The notes beneath the pieces were generated by a model. The model had not been told where the DNA came from, did not search any database, and was given only the letters and a program-made list of their open reading frames with translations. Shown here one piece after another: positions 10,038-19,946 of a stretch of DNA of 64,000 nucleotides. Location of the stretch: the NCBI RefSeq assembly GCF_003010955.1, contig NZ_PGGO01000001.1, positions 186,001-250,000 on the forward strand, read 5' to 3'. Numbering within the stretch: position 1 is the first letter of the stretch; every line of letters begins with the position of its first letter. The stretch comes from Phyllobacterium brassicacearum (GTDB taxonomy: Bacteria; Pseudomonadota; Alphaproteobacteria; Rhizobiales; Rhizobiaceae). The translations under genes were made by a program, and so were the position numbers.

Positions 10038-10067
10038 CGAAACGCCCGGAAAAAACCGGGCGTTTCG
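10038..10067. terminator. hairpin between convergent HAD gene and ccrM
   Basis: Perfect 12-bp inverted repeat: CGAAACGCCCGG at 10038-10049, loop of six A, and its complement at 10056-10067. It stands between the stop of the plus-strand HAD gene (10019) and the stop of minus-strand ccrM (10108). There is no strong T run on either side, so it is a likely bidirectional terminator or transcript-end stabiliser, not a textbook intrinsic one. Confidence 0.7.
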
Positions 10068-10107
10068 GGATCAGAACGGCACTGGAGGTCCTCGTCCGAT
10101 CGGATTG

Positions 10108-11283
<1,176 letters not shown>

Positions 11284-11307
11284 TTACCGCGCAGGGTAAA
11301 TATCGCG

Positions 11308-11322
11308 TTAAGAGCGGCTGAA
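11308..11322 (-). promoter_or_regulatory. CtrA-like box upstream of ccrM (candidate)
   Basis: Read on the minus strand, the site is TTCA-N7-TTAAC, one mismatch from the CtrA consensus TTAA-N7-TTAAC and oriented toward ccrM, whose ATG is at 11241. In Caulobacter, ccrM is transcribed by CtrA. The assignment here is inference from motif and position. Confidence 0.45.
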
Positions 11323-11452
11323 ATCGATCATCGCTCGCAGCCTGCTTTTCTTTGACGCGGCGGTAATAAGCGTGTAGTCGATGTCGGTAATCCCCCCAAT
11401 TGACCCATGGCTGCAGCGATTGCGGCGTTTTTTTCACGAACAGGTAGATGTA

Positions 11453-12139
11453 ATGGAACCACAGCTCATAATCTTCGACTGCGACGGCGTGCTCGTCGAT
11501 TCAGAAATTCTGGCGGCCGAAGTCGAATCGCAGCTGTTGACGCAATCCGGCTATCCGATTGAGCCCGAGGCTATCGCGGAACGTTTTGCCGGACTCACCT
11601 GGACCGATATCCTGCTTCAGGTCGAGAAGGAATCGGGTATCCCGATTTCGGCGTCCCTGATCGAAGAATCGGCGCGGCAGATGGATCACAAATTGCGCAA
11701 CGAACTCAATGTCATCGAGGGCGCCGAACAGGTGATCGCGGCATTGAAATATCCGAAATGCGTCGCCTCCAATTCGATCAGCTCGTCGTTGAAGATGATG
11801 CTTGAGCAAAGCACACTTTACGATCTCTTTGCCCCGCATATCTTCTCAGCTCGAGAGGTCGGTACGCAGAAGCCGAAGCCGGATCCAAACGTGTTTTTGT
11901 TCGCGGCAAAACAGTTCAATGTCGATCCATCGCGCGCCATCGTGATCGAAGACTCGAGCCATGGCGTTCACGCGGCAAAGACCGCCGGCATGCGCGTGGT
12001 CGGCTTTACCGGCGGCGCCCATACCTATCCCGGCCATGCCGACAAACTAACCGATGCGGGTGCGGAAACGGTAATCAGCCGGCATCGTGACCTGCCAGCT
12101 GTGCTTGAAGCCATGGCAGTTTGGTCTGAAGCGGTTTAA
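11453..12139 (+). CDS. HAD-IA family phosphatase (CbbY/phosphoglycolate phosphatase-like)
   Basis: 228-residue hydrolase. Motif I is IIFDCDGVLVDSE at residues 6-18. A helical cap with ITASFAGLTW-like character (ERFAGLTWTDILLQ) follows, then motif II VASNSISS, motif III TQKPKPDPNVFLF and motif IV VIEDSSHGVHAAKTAGM. The pattern matches beta-phosphoglucomutase/phosphoglycolate phosphatase relatives; the substrate is not deducible. I chose the ATG at 11453, preceded by an AGGTAG-like site, because the 24 codons upstream lack family similarity. It is divergent from ccrM across 211 bp and convergent with the next gene across a strong hairpin. Confidence 0.9.
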   Translation: MEPQLIIFDCDGVLVDSEILAAEVESQLLTQSGYPIEPEAIAERFAGLTWTDILLQVEKESGIPISASLIEESARQMDHKLRNELNVIEGAEQVIAALKYPKCVASNSISSSLKMMLEQSTLYDLFAPHIFSAREVGTQKPKPDPNVFLFAAKQFNVDPSRAIVIEDSSHGVHAAKTAGMRVVGFTGGAHTYPGHADKLTDAGAETVISRHRDLPAVLEAMAVWSEAV

Positions 12140-12144
12140 GCTCA

Positions 12145-12172
12145 AGGAAGGCTGGCTCAGGCCAGCCTTCCT
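12145..12172. terminator. bidirectional hairpin terminator
   Basis: Perfect 12-bp stem (AGGAAGGCTGGC at 12145-12156, TCAG loop, complement at 12161-12172) lying exactly between the stops of two convergent genes at 12139 and 12176. Neither flank has a strong T run. Confidence 0.8.
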
Positions 12173-12175
12173 CCG

Positions 12176-12793
12176 TCACTGCGTCTTCTGTTTTGCCTTC
12201 GTACCGCTGCTTTCCGGACCTTCATCAAAGCCGATGAAGATTTGAATATTCTGCGACGTCGGCTTCGGGAAAGTCACATTCGGATCGTTGAAAACAAACT
12301 GCGTTGCAGCGGAGCTATCTGTCGCCGACACCGCTTGCTTGTGCAGTTTCGAGTAGAGAACATTCGTTCCCTGAACGACAGCCACGCGGATTGGCACTGT
12401 GACCGTCCCGGGGGAGAATTTGGCACCGGGCACAATCTTGCCAGCAATCGCAACATTCATTGTCATTGTGGTATCGCCCGGCTGGCAGGACCGCGTTTCG
12501 TTGGCAATAGAAGCCTGATAAATCAGGTTATCCGGCGTTTTATCCGAGGACTTTCCGTAGTTCGTCAGTACCGCCGTACCTTCGCGGATCGTGACTGTGG
12601 GGCAGAAGGCGCGCAATTCGGATTCCGAGATACGCTTCTGTGCTTCTGCTGTCGCTTGGGCCTTTGGACTGTTCGGATCTTCCGTTTTTGTGCCGCTGGT
12701 GGAGCACCCGCTAAGTCCAACAGCAAAAACCATTGCACAAATTGGGGCGCAAAGTTGATAGAAGGGCAAAGCTTTTTGTGTTTCTGACTTCAT
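12176..12793 (-). CDS. hypothetical lipoprotein
   Basis: 205-residue protein beginning MKSETQKALPF, with a hydrophobic segment and a lipobox VGLSGC placing the lipidated cysteine at about residue 29. The mature part is beta-rich, starts with a Ser/Thr/Lys-rich linker and has two further cysteines (FCPTV and RSCQPG). No enzyme motif is visible. I chose the ATG at 12793 because GAGGAAAG stands just before it and the lipobox then falls at a normal distance; a 96-codon in-frame extension upstream has no support. Divergent from thrC. Function unknown. Confidence 0.8.
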   Translation of the reverse strand: MKSETQKALPFYQLCAPICAMVFAVGLSGCSTSGTKTEDPNSPKAQATAEAQKRISESELRAFCPTVTIREGTAVLTNYGKSSDKTPDNLIYQASIANETRSCQPGDTTMTMNVAIAGKIVPGAKFSPGTVTVPIRVAVVQGTNVLYSKLHKQAVSATDSSAATQFVFNDPNVTFPKPTSQNIQIFIGFDEGPESSGTKAKQKTQ

Positions 12794-12935
12794 GAACTGA
12801 ACTTTCCTCGAAGAACGAACCTTGACGAACGAGCGTGATCTATACCAACGGTAAGGAAATTTTGCGACGGGGCTTTTGCGGCTTTTTGGCAAGGTGGCGT
12901 TTGCATCGATAGGCAGGATACAAAGGGCGATTGAA

Positions 12936-14333
12936 ATGGAATATTTAAGTACCCGTGGTGAAGCCCCTGTTTTAGGCTTTTCCGATGCGCTTCTGGCTGG
13001 TCTTGCCCGAGATGGCGGCTTGTATCTTCCAAAAGAATTTCCACAGTTTTCCGCCAGCGATATTCGAGCGTTGCGTGGCAAGACCTACGCGGAAGTAGCC
13101 ATTCATGTGCTGACCCCTTTTGTGGCGGGCGATATCGATCAGGCCGACTTCGAACGCATGGTGCATGAAGCCTACGGTACATTCCGCCATGAGGCCGTTT
13201 GTCCTCTTGTCCAGACAAGGCACAACGAATTCATTCTCGAACTGTTCCACGGCCCGACGCTCGCTTTCAAGGATGTGGCCATGCAGCTGTTGGCACGGTT
13301 GATGGATCACATCCTGACAAAGCGAAACGAGCGCGCGACGATCGTTGGCGCCACATCAGGCGATACCGGCGGCGCTGCTATCGAGGCATTCGCCAACCGC
13401 GACCGCACCGACATCTTCATCCTGTTCCCTCACAACCGTGTTTCTCCAGTGCAACAGCGGCAGATGACGACATCGGCTGCGTCTAATGTCCATGCGCTGG
13501 CCATCGAAGGCAATTTCGACGATTGCCAGTCCTTGGTCAAAGGCATGTTCAATGATTTGAATTTCCGTGATTCGTTGTCGCTTTCCGGAGTAAATTCAAT
13601 CAACTGGGCGCGGATAATGCCGCAGATCGTTTACTACTTCACAGCGGCTCTTTCCCTTGGCAGTCCGGATCGCGCTGTTTCATTTACAGTGCCGACGGGC
13701 AATTTTGGCGACATTTTTGCAGGGTATGTTGCGAAGCGCATGGGCCTCCCGATCGATCGTCTGGTCATTGCAACCAACGATAACGATATCCTGACCCGCA
13801 CCATCGAAACCGGGAAATACGAGACCCGGGGCGTATTGCATACGACTTCACCCTCAATGGACATTCAGGTCTCGTCGAATTTCGAACGGTTGTTGTTTGA
13901 AGCTCATGAACGGGATGCGGCATCGGTGCGCCGTCTTATGGATAGCCTGAAGCAGTCCGGCAGTTTTACGATCTCTGATCCGTCTCTCGCAAAAATCCGT
14001 GCTGAATTCGACGCCGGGCGCTCGGACAAGCTGGAAACGGCGAATACAATCAAGGACGTTCTGGGGCAGTCAGGCTATTTGCTTGATCCCCATTCAGCGA
14101 TTGGTTTGAAGGTGGCCCGGGAGAAGATGACTTCCGGAACGGCGAGCGTCGTGCTTGCGACGGCTCATCCGGCTAAATTTCCCGATGCCGTGCAGGAGGC
14201 GAGTGGTATCCATCCGGACCTCCCGCTTTGGCTCGGCAACCTCATGCAACGAAAAGAACAATACACGGTACTTCCCAACGACCTAAAAAATGTGGAAGAG
14301 TATGTCAGCCGACATTCAAGAGCGGCGAGGTAA
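12936..14333 (+). CDS. thrC: threonine synthase
   Basis: 465-residue PLP enzyme that converts O-phosphohomoserine to threonine. The N-terminus MEYLSTRGEAPVLGF, the PLP-lysine motif HGPTLAFKDVAMQLL with lysine at residue 112, the phosphate-binding ATSGDTGGAAIEAF and PTGNFGDIFAGY are all characteristic. The length fits the bacterial family. I chose the ATG at 12936 on alignment of the N-terminus with family style. It is followed after 10 bp by the M16 peptidase and is probably co-transcribed with it. The previous step enzyme, thrB, lies about 8 kb away on the other strand. Confidence 0.96.
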   Translation: MEYLSTRGEAPVLGFSDALLAGLARDGGLYLPKEFPQFSASDIRALRGKTYAEVAIHVLTPFVAGDIDQADFERMVHEAYGTFRHEAVCPLVQTRHNEFILELFHGPTLAFKDVAMQLLARLMDHILTKRNERATIVGATSGDTGGAAIEAFANRDRTDIFILFPHNRVSPVQQRQMTTSAASNVHALAIEGNFDDCQSLVKGMFNDLNFRDSLSLSGVNSINWARIMPQIVYYFTAALSLGSPDRAVSFTVPTGNFGDIFAGYVAKRMGLPIDRLVIATNDNDILTRTIETGKYETRGVLHTTSPSMDIQVSSNFERLLFEAHERDAASVRRLMDSLKQSGSFTISDPSLAKIRAEFDAGRSDKLETANTIKDVLGQSGYLLDPHSAIGLKVAREKMTSGTASVVLATAHPAKFPDAVQEASGIHPDLPLWLGNLMQRKEQYTVLPNDLKNVEEYVSRHSRAAR

Positions 14334-14343
14334 GGAGCATTGA

Positions 14344-15639
14344 ATGGGCGTTGAAATCAGTCGCCTCTCCAACGGTCTGACGATTGCGACAGAGACAATG
14401 CCGCATGTGGAGAGTGTAGCCCTTGGCATCTGGGTCAAGGCAGGGTCACGGAACGAGGCGAGTAACCAGCACGGTATAGCCCATCTTCTCGAGCATATGG
14501 CATTCAAGGGAACTGAGAACCGTTCCGCATGGCAAATCGCCGCAGACATTGAAGATGTCGGCGGCGAAATCAATGCAGCCACCAGCGTCGAGACCACATC
14601 CTACTATGCACGCGTTTTGCGCGATGACATGCCGCTCGCGATCGATATTCTTGCCGATATCATGACCGGCTCCAAGTTCGACGCTGAAGAGCTCGAGCGC
14701 GAAAAAAACGTCGTCATGCAGGAAATCGGTGCCGCACACGACACGCCCGATGACGTCGTTTTTGACCGGTTTACCGAAGCTGCATTTCAACAACAGACGA
14801 TCGGGCGGACCATTCTTGGAACACCCGAAACCGTCCAATCATTCTCATCGGCGGACCTTCGCCGTTATATGGATGAACAATACAGCGCCGAACGCATGGT
14901 CGTCGTAGCGGCCGGCGGTGTGAAGCACGACGAGTTTGTGCGCGAGGTCGAAAAGCGACTGGGTTCGTTCCGTTCGAAATCAACGGCGCCGGAACCGGAT
15001 GCGTCGCATTATGTCGGCGGTGATTTCCGCGAACAGCGCGAATTGATGGATGCCCAGGTCGTCATCGGATTTGAAGGACGCGCCTACCACGTCCGTGACT
15101 TCTACGCTTCGCAACTGCTCGCCATGATCCTTGGCGGCGGCATGTCTTCCCGGCTGTTTCAAGAGGTGCGGGAGAAGCGCGGTCTTTGCTATTCGGTTTA
15201 TGCGTTTCATTGGGGTTTCTCCGATACCGGTGTTTTCGGTATCCATGCCGCCACCGGGCGCAGCCATCTCAAAAAGCTGGTTCCCGTCATCATCAACGAA
15301 TTACATGCAGCTGCTCAAAACATCAGCCAGGAAGAGTTGAACCGTGCGCGCGCGCAATATCGGGCCAGCCTTTTGATGTCACATGAAAGCGCAGCGAGCA
15401 GAGCGGGACAGATTGCCCGCCAAATGTTGCTCTACGGGCATCCCGTATCGACGGAAGAACTTGTTGACCGTCTGTCGAAAATCACGACGGAGCGTTTGAC
15501 CGATCTTGCCGGGCGGCTGTTCCTCGACACGACGCCGACCATTGCCGCCGTTGGGCCGGTCGGATCGTTGATGAAATTTGCCGATGTTCGTCATGGACTG
15601 ACGGCTCCAACGTCCAGTCCTCGAAAAATCGCGGTCTGA
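14344..15639 (+). CDS. M16-family zinc peptidase (processing-peptidase-like)
   Basis: 431-residue M16 metallopeptidase. The inverted zinc motif HLLEH is at residues 47-51 with the downstream glutamate in the ELEREKNVVMQEI region, so the active-site half is intact. The C-terminal half contains GGGMSSRLFQEVREKRGLCY, the conserved R/Y region of the family. It resembles the mitochondrial-processing-peptidase beta subunit relatives found in alphaproteobacteria beside thrC. Substrate unknown. Followed within 16 bp by the GNAT gene. Confidence 0.93.
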   Translation: MGVEISRLSNGLTIATETMPHVESVALGIWVKAGSRNEASNQHGIAHLLEHMAFKGTENRSAWQIAADIEDVGGEINAATSVETTSYYARVLRDDMPLAIDILADIMTGSKFDAEELEREKNVVMQEIGAAHDTPDDVVFDRFTEAAFQQQTIGRTILGTPETVQSFSSADLRRYMDEQYSAERMVVVAAGGVKHDEFVREVEKRLGSFRSKSTAPEPDASHYVGGDFREQRELMDAQVVIGFEGRAYHVRDFYASQLLAMILGGGMSSRLFQEVREKRGLCYSVYAFHWGFSDTGVFGIHAATGRSHLKKLVPVIINELHAAAQNISQEELNRARAQYRASLLMSHESAASRAGQIARQMLLYGHPVSTEELVDRLSKITTERLTDLAGRLFLDTTPTIAAVGPVGSLMKFADVRHGLTAPTSSPRKIAV

Positions 15640-15654
15640 CGGCAATCTAACGCC

Positions 15655-16245
15655 ATGATCGCCCTGCCCTTCCTGAGAAGCGCCTCGCCGCCCATGCAGG
15701 GCGAGCGGCTCTACCTGCGCCCGCCGCAACTTTCCGATTATCGGGCGTGGGCAACTCTCCGTGCCCAGAGCCGTGAGTTCCTGGCGCCTTGGGAACCGCT
15801 TTGGGCGGTCGATGACTTGGAGCGGGGAGCATTCCGGCACAGGGTACGTCACTACGATGAGGAAGCCGCGGCCGGTACTGCTCATCCCTTCTTTCTGTTT
15901 CGCAATCCGGATTCACGACTTCTCGGCGGAATAACGCTCGGAAATATCAGACGGGGCGTCGGCCAGAACGGAATGATCGGCTACTGGATTGGCGAGCCTT
16001 TTGCGGGACAGGGTTATATGAGCGAGGCGCTCGATTTGCTTATACCCTATGCTTTCACCAAGGTAAGGTTGCACCGGTTGGAAGCGGCCTGTATTCCAAG
16101 CAATGAAAGATCGATCCGCCTTCTCGAAAAAGCCGGATTTCAGAGGGAAGGACTGCTACGTTCTTACCTCAAGATAAACGGTATGTGGCAAGATCATCTG
16201 CTCTTCTCGCTGATCGAAGACGATGGCCGACGCCAATTAAGATAA
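15655..16245 (+). CDS. GNAT acetyltransferase (RimJ/RimL-like)
   Basis: 196-residue N-acetyltransferase. It has the RimJ/RimL beginning GERLYLRPPQLSDY, the acetyl-CoA segment IGYWIGEPFAGQGYMSEAL and the downstream LEAACIPSNERSIRLLEKAGFQREG. Such proteins acetylate N-terminal alanine or serine of ribosomal proteins, or other amines; the target is not predictable here. It is the third gene of a thrC-M16-GNAT run, with 15 bp before it. Confidence 0.9.
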   Translation: MIALPFLRSASPPMQGERLYLRPPQLSDYRAWATLRAQSREFLAPWEPLWAVDDLERGAFRHRVRHYDEEAAAGTAHPFFLFRNPDSRLLGGITLGNIRRGVGQNGMIGYWIGEPFAGQGYMSEALDLLIPYAFTKVRLHRLEAACIPSNERSIRLLEKAGFQREGLLRSYLKINGMWQDHLLFSLIEDDGRRQLR

Positions 16246-16277
16246 AGGTTTCATGCGTGGCATCATTGACTGGACAT

Positions 16278-19157
16278 ATGCTGAAAGGCTTATCGCGGAT
16301 TTTTGTCCTCGTCTGTTTGATTTTGTCTGCACAGCCGGCCGCAAATGCTTTCGAAACAATCAAGATAACCAAGGAGAGCACCGCGCTCGATCTGTCCAAG
16401 GCCGTCGAAGTCTACAGGAACCAGGGCGAAAACTTTCAGGTTACCACGGCGCCAGGCACCGACGGCATCGTCAGACGTATCGAGGTTCCGGCCAACGACA
16501 AACGCTCTACCGGTGACTGGGCGGCTTTCTCACTCGCCAATCCCACTGATGAACAGATCGATCGCCTGATTGTCGCCCCGCATTTCCGCCTCGTGGGCTC
16601 GGGTTTCATCTGGCCGGACCTCGGCTCAACCCGGATCGTGGCCATCACACCCAGCGAAGGTTTTGCCCTCGACCGCCAGGCGAGCGAAGACGCGGATATC
16701 TTTCTGGTCACGCTCAACCCAGGGTCAGTAATTACGTTCGTAGCCGAACTCGCTTCACCCAACCTGCCACAGGTCTACGTCTGGGAACCCAACGCCTACA
16801 AGGATACGGTCAATTCCTACACGCTTTATCGCGGTATCCTCCTTGGCATTGCCGGTTTGCTTGCGCTGTTCCTGACCATCCTTTTTGTCGTCAAGGGAAC
16901 ATCGCTCTTTCCGGCGACTGCAGCTCTGGCTTGGGCGGTACTTGCCTATATCTGCGTGGATTTCGGATTCTGGAACAAGCTCATTGAAATAACGCCAGGC
17001 AATGAACAGATGTGGCGAGCGGGCACTGAGGTTGCGCTCGCGGCAACCCTGGTGATCTTCCTTTTCACCTATCTCAATCTTAACCGATGGCACGACAATT
17101 TCAGTTATGGCGCGCTGACTTGGATACTTGGCCTCGGTGTCGTTTCGGGCGTCGCCATCTTCGATCCGCCGATCGCTGCCGGCATCGCGCGTTTCTCATT
17201 TGCGCTAACGGTCATTTCGGGCACGGTGCTAATCGGGTTCTTCTCGTTCCGCAGCTATGACCGGGCGATCATGCTCATTCCGACCTGGATTTTGTTGCTT
17301 GTCTGGCTGATGGGCAGCTGGCTGACGGTCTCCGGAATTCTCGCGAACGATATCATTCAGCCTGCGCTGGCTGGCGGCCTCGTTCTCATCATTCTCTTGA
17401 TCGGCTTCACTGTCATGCAGCACGCATTCTCGGGTGGCGCGTTGCAACAAGGCCTATTCTCCGACGTGGAAAGGCAAGCGCTTGCCATCATCGGATCCGG
17501 GGATATCGTCTGGGATTGGGACGTGCCCCGCGACCGCGTCGTCACGACGCCGGACCTTACCAACTTTCTTGGAGCATCAGCGAGTTCCCTGCATGGCGCT
17601 GTTCGCAACTGGCTGCCAACGCTCCATGCGGACGACCGCGACCGGTTCCGCACGACACTAGATGTCATTCTCGAAAACCGGCGCGGCCGCATTTCGCAGA
17701 CATTCCGTCTGCGAGCGAATGATGGTCACTATTATTGGTATTCTTTAAAAGCGCGCCCGGTCATTGGTTCGGATGGAGAAATCGTGCGCTGCGTCGGGAC
17801 GCTCATCGACGTAACCGAGCAAAAAAAGGCAGAGGAGCGCCTGCTGCACGACGCCGTCCACGATAACCTCACCGGCCTGCCCAATCGCGAATTGTTCCTC
17901 GACCGCCTGGGATCTGTCATCACGATGGCGCAGACCGAAAGCAAGATTCGCCCGACCGTGTTCATCATCGACATCGACCGGTTCAAGCAGGTCAATGACG
18001 GTCTCGGCATCTCAGCGGGCGATACATTCCTTCTGACTATTTCGCGGCGTTTGCATCGTCTGTTGCGGCCACAGGACACACTCAGCCGGCTCGCCGCGGA
18101 TCAGTTCGGGCTGATCCTCGTGTCAGAAAGCGAACCGGCCAAAATTGCTGCCTTTGCCGAAGCTGTCAAACAGGCGATCCGCGCACCGATTGCATTCGCC
18201 AAGCGCGAAATCGTTCTTACCGCCTCACTGGGGCTAATCACCTGGACGAGTGGCAGTGCAGCATCGCCCGAAGACCTGATGAAGGATGCCGAGCTCGCCA
18301 TGTTCCAGGCCAAGCGGTTTGGCGGCGATCGCATTGAGCCATTCCGCCCTGCCTTCCGCGCGGTGGGTAGTGACAGGCTGCAACTCGAATCCGATTTGCG
18401 CAGGGCGCTGGAAAGACGCGAAATCCATATTGCCTATCAGCCGATCGTCCGGCTCGAAGACAATAGCATCGCCGGTTTTGAAGCCCTGATGCGCTGGGAT
18501 CATCCGCGCCGCGGCTCAATTCCGCCGTCAGAGTTCATTCCGATTGCCGAAAGCTCTGGCCTCATCGTCCAACTCGGACTCTTTGCCATGCAGAAGGCCG
18601 CGGAAGACCTGGTCAACTGGCAGCGCAGTCTTGGCGCTTCGCCACTTTTCGTCTCGGTCAATATTTCCAGCAGCCAGTTGATCCGCCAAGACCTGATCGA
18701 CGATGTCAGGTCTGTCCTTTTGCAAACTCAGATCGAACCATCCAGCCTCAAACTCGAGCTGACAGAGTCGTTGATGATGGAAAACCCCGAGCGATCCGCC
18801 TATGTGCTTTCCAGCATCAAGGCGATGGGCGTCGGTGTATCGCTGGATGATTTTGGTACGGGTTATTCGTCGCTGTCTTATCTGACGACCTTCCCGTTTG
18901 ACATGATCAAGATCGATCGATCATTCCTCAGGGCCGATCAGCCCCAGAAGGTCACGCTACTTCGCTCCATGATCAGCATGGCACATGATCTCGGCCTCTC
19001 CGTCGTCACGGAAGGCATTGAGAATGAAAGCGACGCGCTGCAATTGCGACAGATGGGCTGCGAGTATGCGCAGAGCTTCATGTTCAGCCCACCGCTGACC
19101 TTGGACGTCGCGACCAAGCTGCTGCGGGAACAATTCCAACAATCAAAAGCTTCGTAG
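16278..19157 (+). CDS. membrane PAS-GGDEF(degenerate)-EAL c-di-GMP phosphodiesterase candidate
   Basis: 959-residue membrane signalling protein. Domains: signal peptide (MLKGLSRIFVLVCLIL); periplasmic domain to about residue 185; about seven membrane segments to about 400 (7TMR-DISM-like layout); PAS with PAC (SGDIVWDWDVPRD to GTLIDVTEQ, about 410-530); GGDEF; and EAL. The GGDEF signature reads AADQF near residue 605, so cyclase activity is unlikely. The EAL half keeps EALMRW near residue 735, VNISSS, ELTESL, DDFGTGYSS, KIDRSF and TEGIEN, the metal and substrate ligands. I infer a phosphodiesterase, perhaps with a GTP-sensing GGDEF. I chose the ATG at 16278 for the signal peptide; longer starts overlap the GNAT gene. 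Confidence 0.92.
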   Translation: MLKGLSRIFVLVCLILSAQPAANAFETIKITKESTALDLSKAVEVYRNQGENFQVTTAPGTDGIVRRIEVPANDKRSTGDWAAFSLANPTDEQIDRLIVAPHFRLVGSGFIWPDLGSTRIVAITPSEGFALDRQASEDADIFLVTLNPGSVITFVAELASPNLPQVYVWEPNAYKDTVNSYTLYRGILLGIAGLLALFLTILFVVKGTSLFPATAALAWAVLAYICVDFGFWNKLIEITPGNEQMWRAGTEVALAATLVIFLFTYLNLNRWHDNFSYGALTWILGLGVVSGVAIFDPPIAAGIARFSFALTVISGTVLIGFFSFRSYDRAIMLIPTWILLLVWLMGSWLTVSGILANDIIQPALAGGLVLIILLIGFTVMQHAFSGGALQQGLFSDVERQALAIIGSGDIVWDWDVPRDRVVTTPDLTNFLGASASSLHGAVRNWLPTLHADDRDRFRTTLDVILENRRGRISQTFRLRANDGHYYWYSLKARPVIGSDGEIVRCVGTLIDVTEQKKAEERLLHDAVHDNLTGLPNRELFLDRLGSVITMAQTESKIRPTVFIIDIDRFKQVNDGLGISAGDTFLLTISRRLHRLLRPQDTLSRLAADQFGLILVSESEPAKIAAFAEAVKQAIRAPIAFAKREIVLTASLGLITWTSGSAASPEDLMKDAELAMFQAKRFGGDRIEPFRPAFRAVGSDRLQLESDLRRALERREIHIAYQPIVRLEDNSIAGFEALMRWDHPRRGSIPPSEFIPIAESSGLIVQLGLFAMQKAAEDLVNWQRSLGASPLFVSVNISSSQLIRQDLIDDVRSVLLQTQIEPSSLKLELTESLMMENPERSAYVLSSIKAMGVGVSLDDFGTGYSSLSYLTTFPFDMIKIDRSFLRADQPQKVTLLRSMISMAHDLGLSVVTEGIENESDALQLRQMGCEYAQSFMFSPPLTLDVATKLLREQFQQSKAS

Positions 19158-19170
19158 GATAGTTGGAATA

Positions 19171-19773
19171 TCAGGCGTGGCCGGCGACGGTTGCCAGCCG
19201 AGACGGGTCGACACCCATATAGGCGAGAATGCGATCGTATTTGCTGTCGATATCCGTATCGAACAGCATTTCATGCGGTGCCTGGCACGTGAGCCAGCCG
19301 TTATTGGCAATCTCGTTCTCAAGCTGGCCGGAGGCCCAGCCGGAATATCCAAGAGTCATCAGCGCCTTGCGTGGGCCGCGTCCACCGGAGATGGCGCGCA
19401 GAATATCGACAGTACCCGTGAGGCAGATTTCCTCGGCAACCGGCATCGTCGATTCAGTAAGATAGTCGTCAGAGTGCAGAACGAAACCGCGGCGCACTTC
19501 AACGGGCCCGCCATTACGCACGAGAAAATCGCGTGTCGTCTCTGGCATCATGATCGCCTGTTGTTCGTCCAGTACACCGAGCTGAACGAGAATATCCGCA
19601 AACTCCATATCCTGGACACGGTTGATAATCAGGCCCATCGCACCTTTTTCAGAATGTGCACAAACATAGATGACTGAACGTGCAAATCGGCTGTCTTCCA
19701 TTCCCGGCATGGCGAGAAGGAACTGTCCATTCAGAAAACCGGTTTCTTTGTTGGCGTCTCTGAAAATCTCCAT
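19171..19773 (-). CDS. YqgE/AlgH family protein (DUF179)
   Basis: 200-residue cytosolic protein. The family marks are [38 protein letters not shown] and the later [14 protein letters not shown]. Its biochemical role is poorly defined; the AlgH name comes from alginate regulation in Pseudomonas and should not be read as function here. It ends 13 bp from the convergent EAL-protein stop. No Shine-Dalgarno sequence is obvious ahead of the ATG at 19773. Confidence 0.92.
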   Translation of the reverse strand: MEIFRDANKETGFLNGQFLLAMPGMEDSRFARSVIYVCAHSEKGAMGLIINRVQDMEFADILVQLGVLDEQQAIMMPETTRDFLVRNGGPVEVRRGFVLHSDDYLTESTMPVAEEICLTGTVDILRAISGGRGPRKALMTLGYSGWASGQLENEIANNGWLTCQAPHEMLFDTDIDSKYDRILAYMGVDPSRLATVAGHA

Positions 19774-19946
19774 AAGAATAAAGGTATCAAGGATTTTGCA
19801 AATGACAACGGCCTTAGGTAACGAATTGTAACCGAGGCTCGGAGGGCGCCTGTAAAATCGGATATCACTTCGTTGCTCACACAGAAATGATGAACCAAAT
19901 CAGCGTGATCCTTGATAGAGCCCAAAAGGCCTGCAATGGTCAAAAA

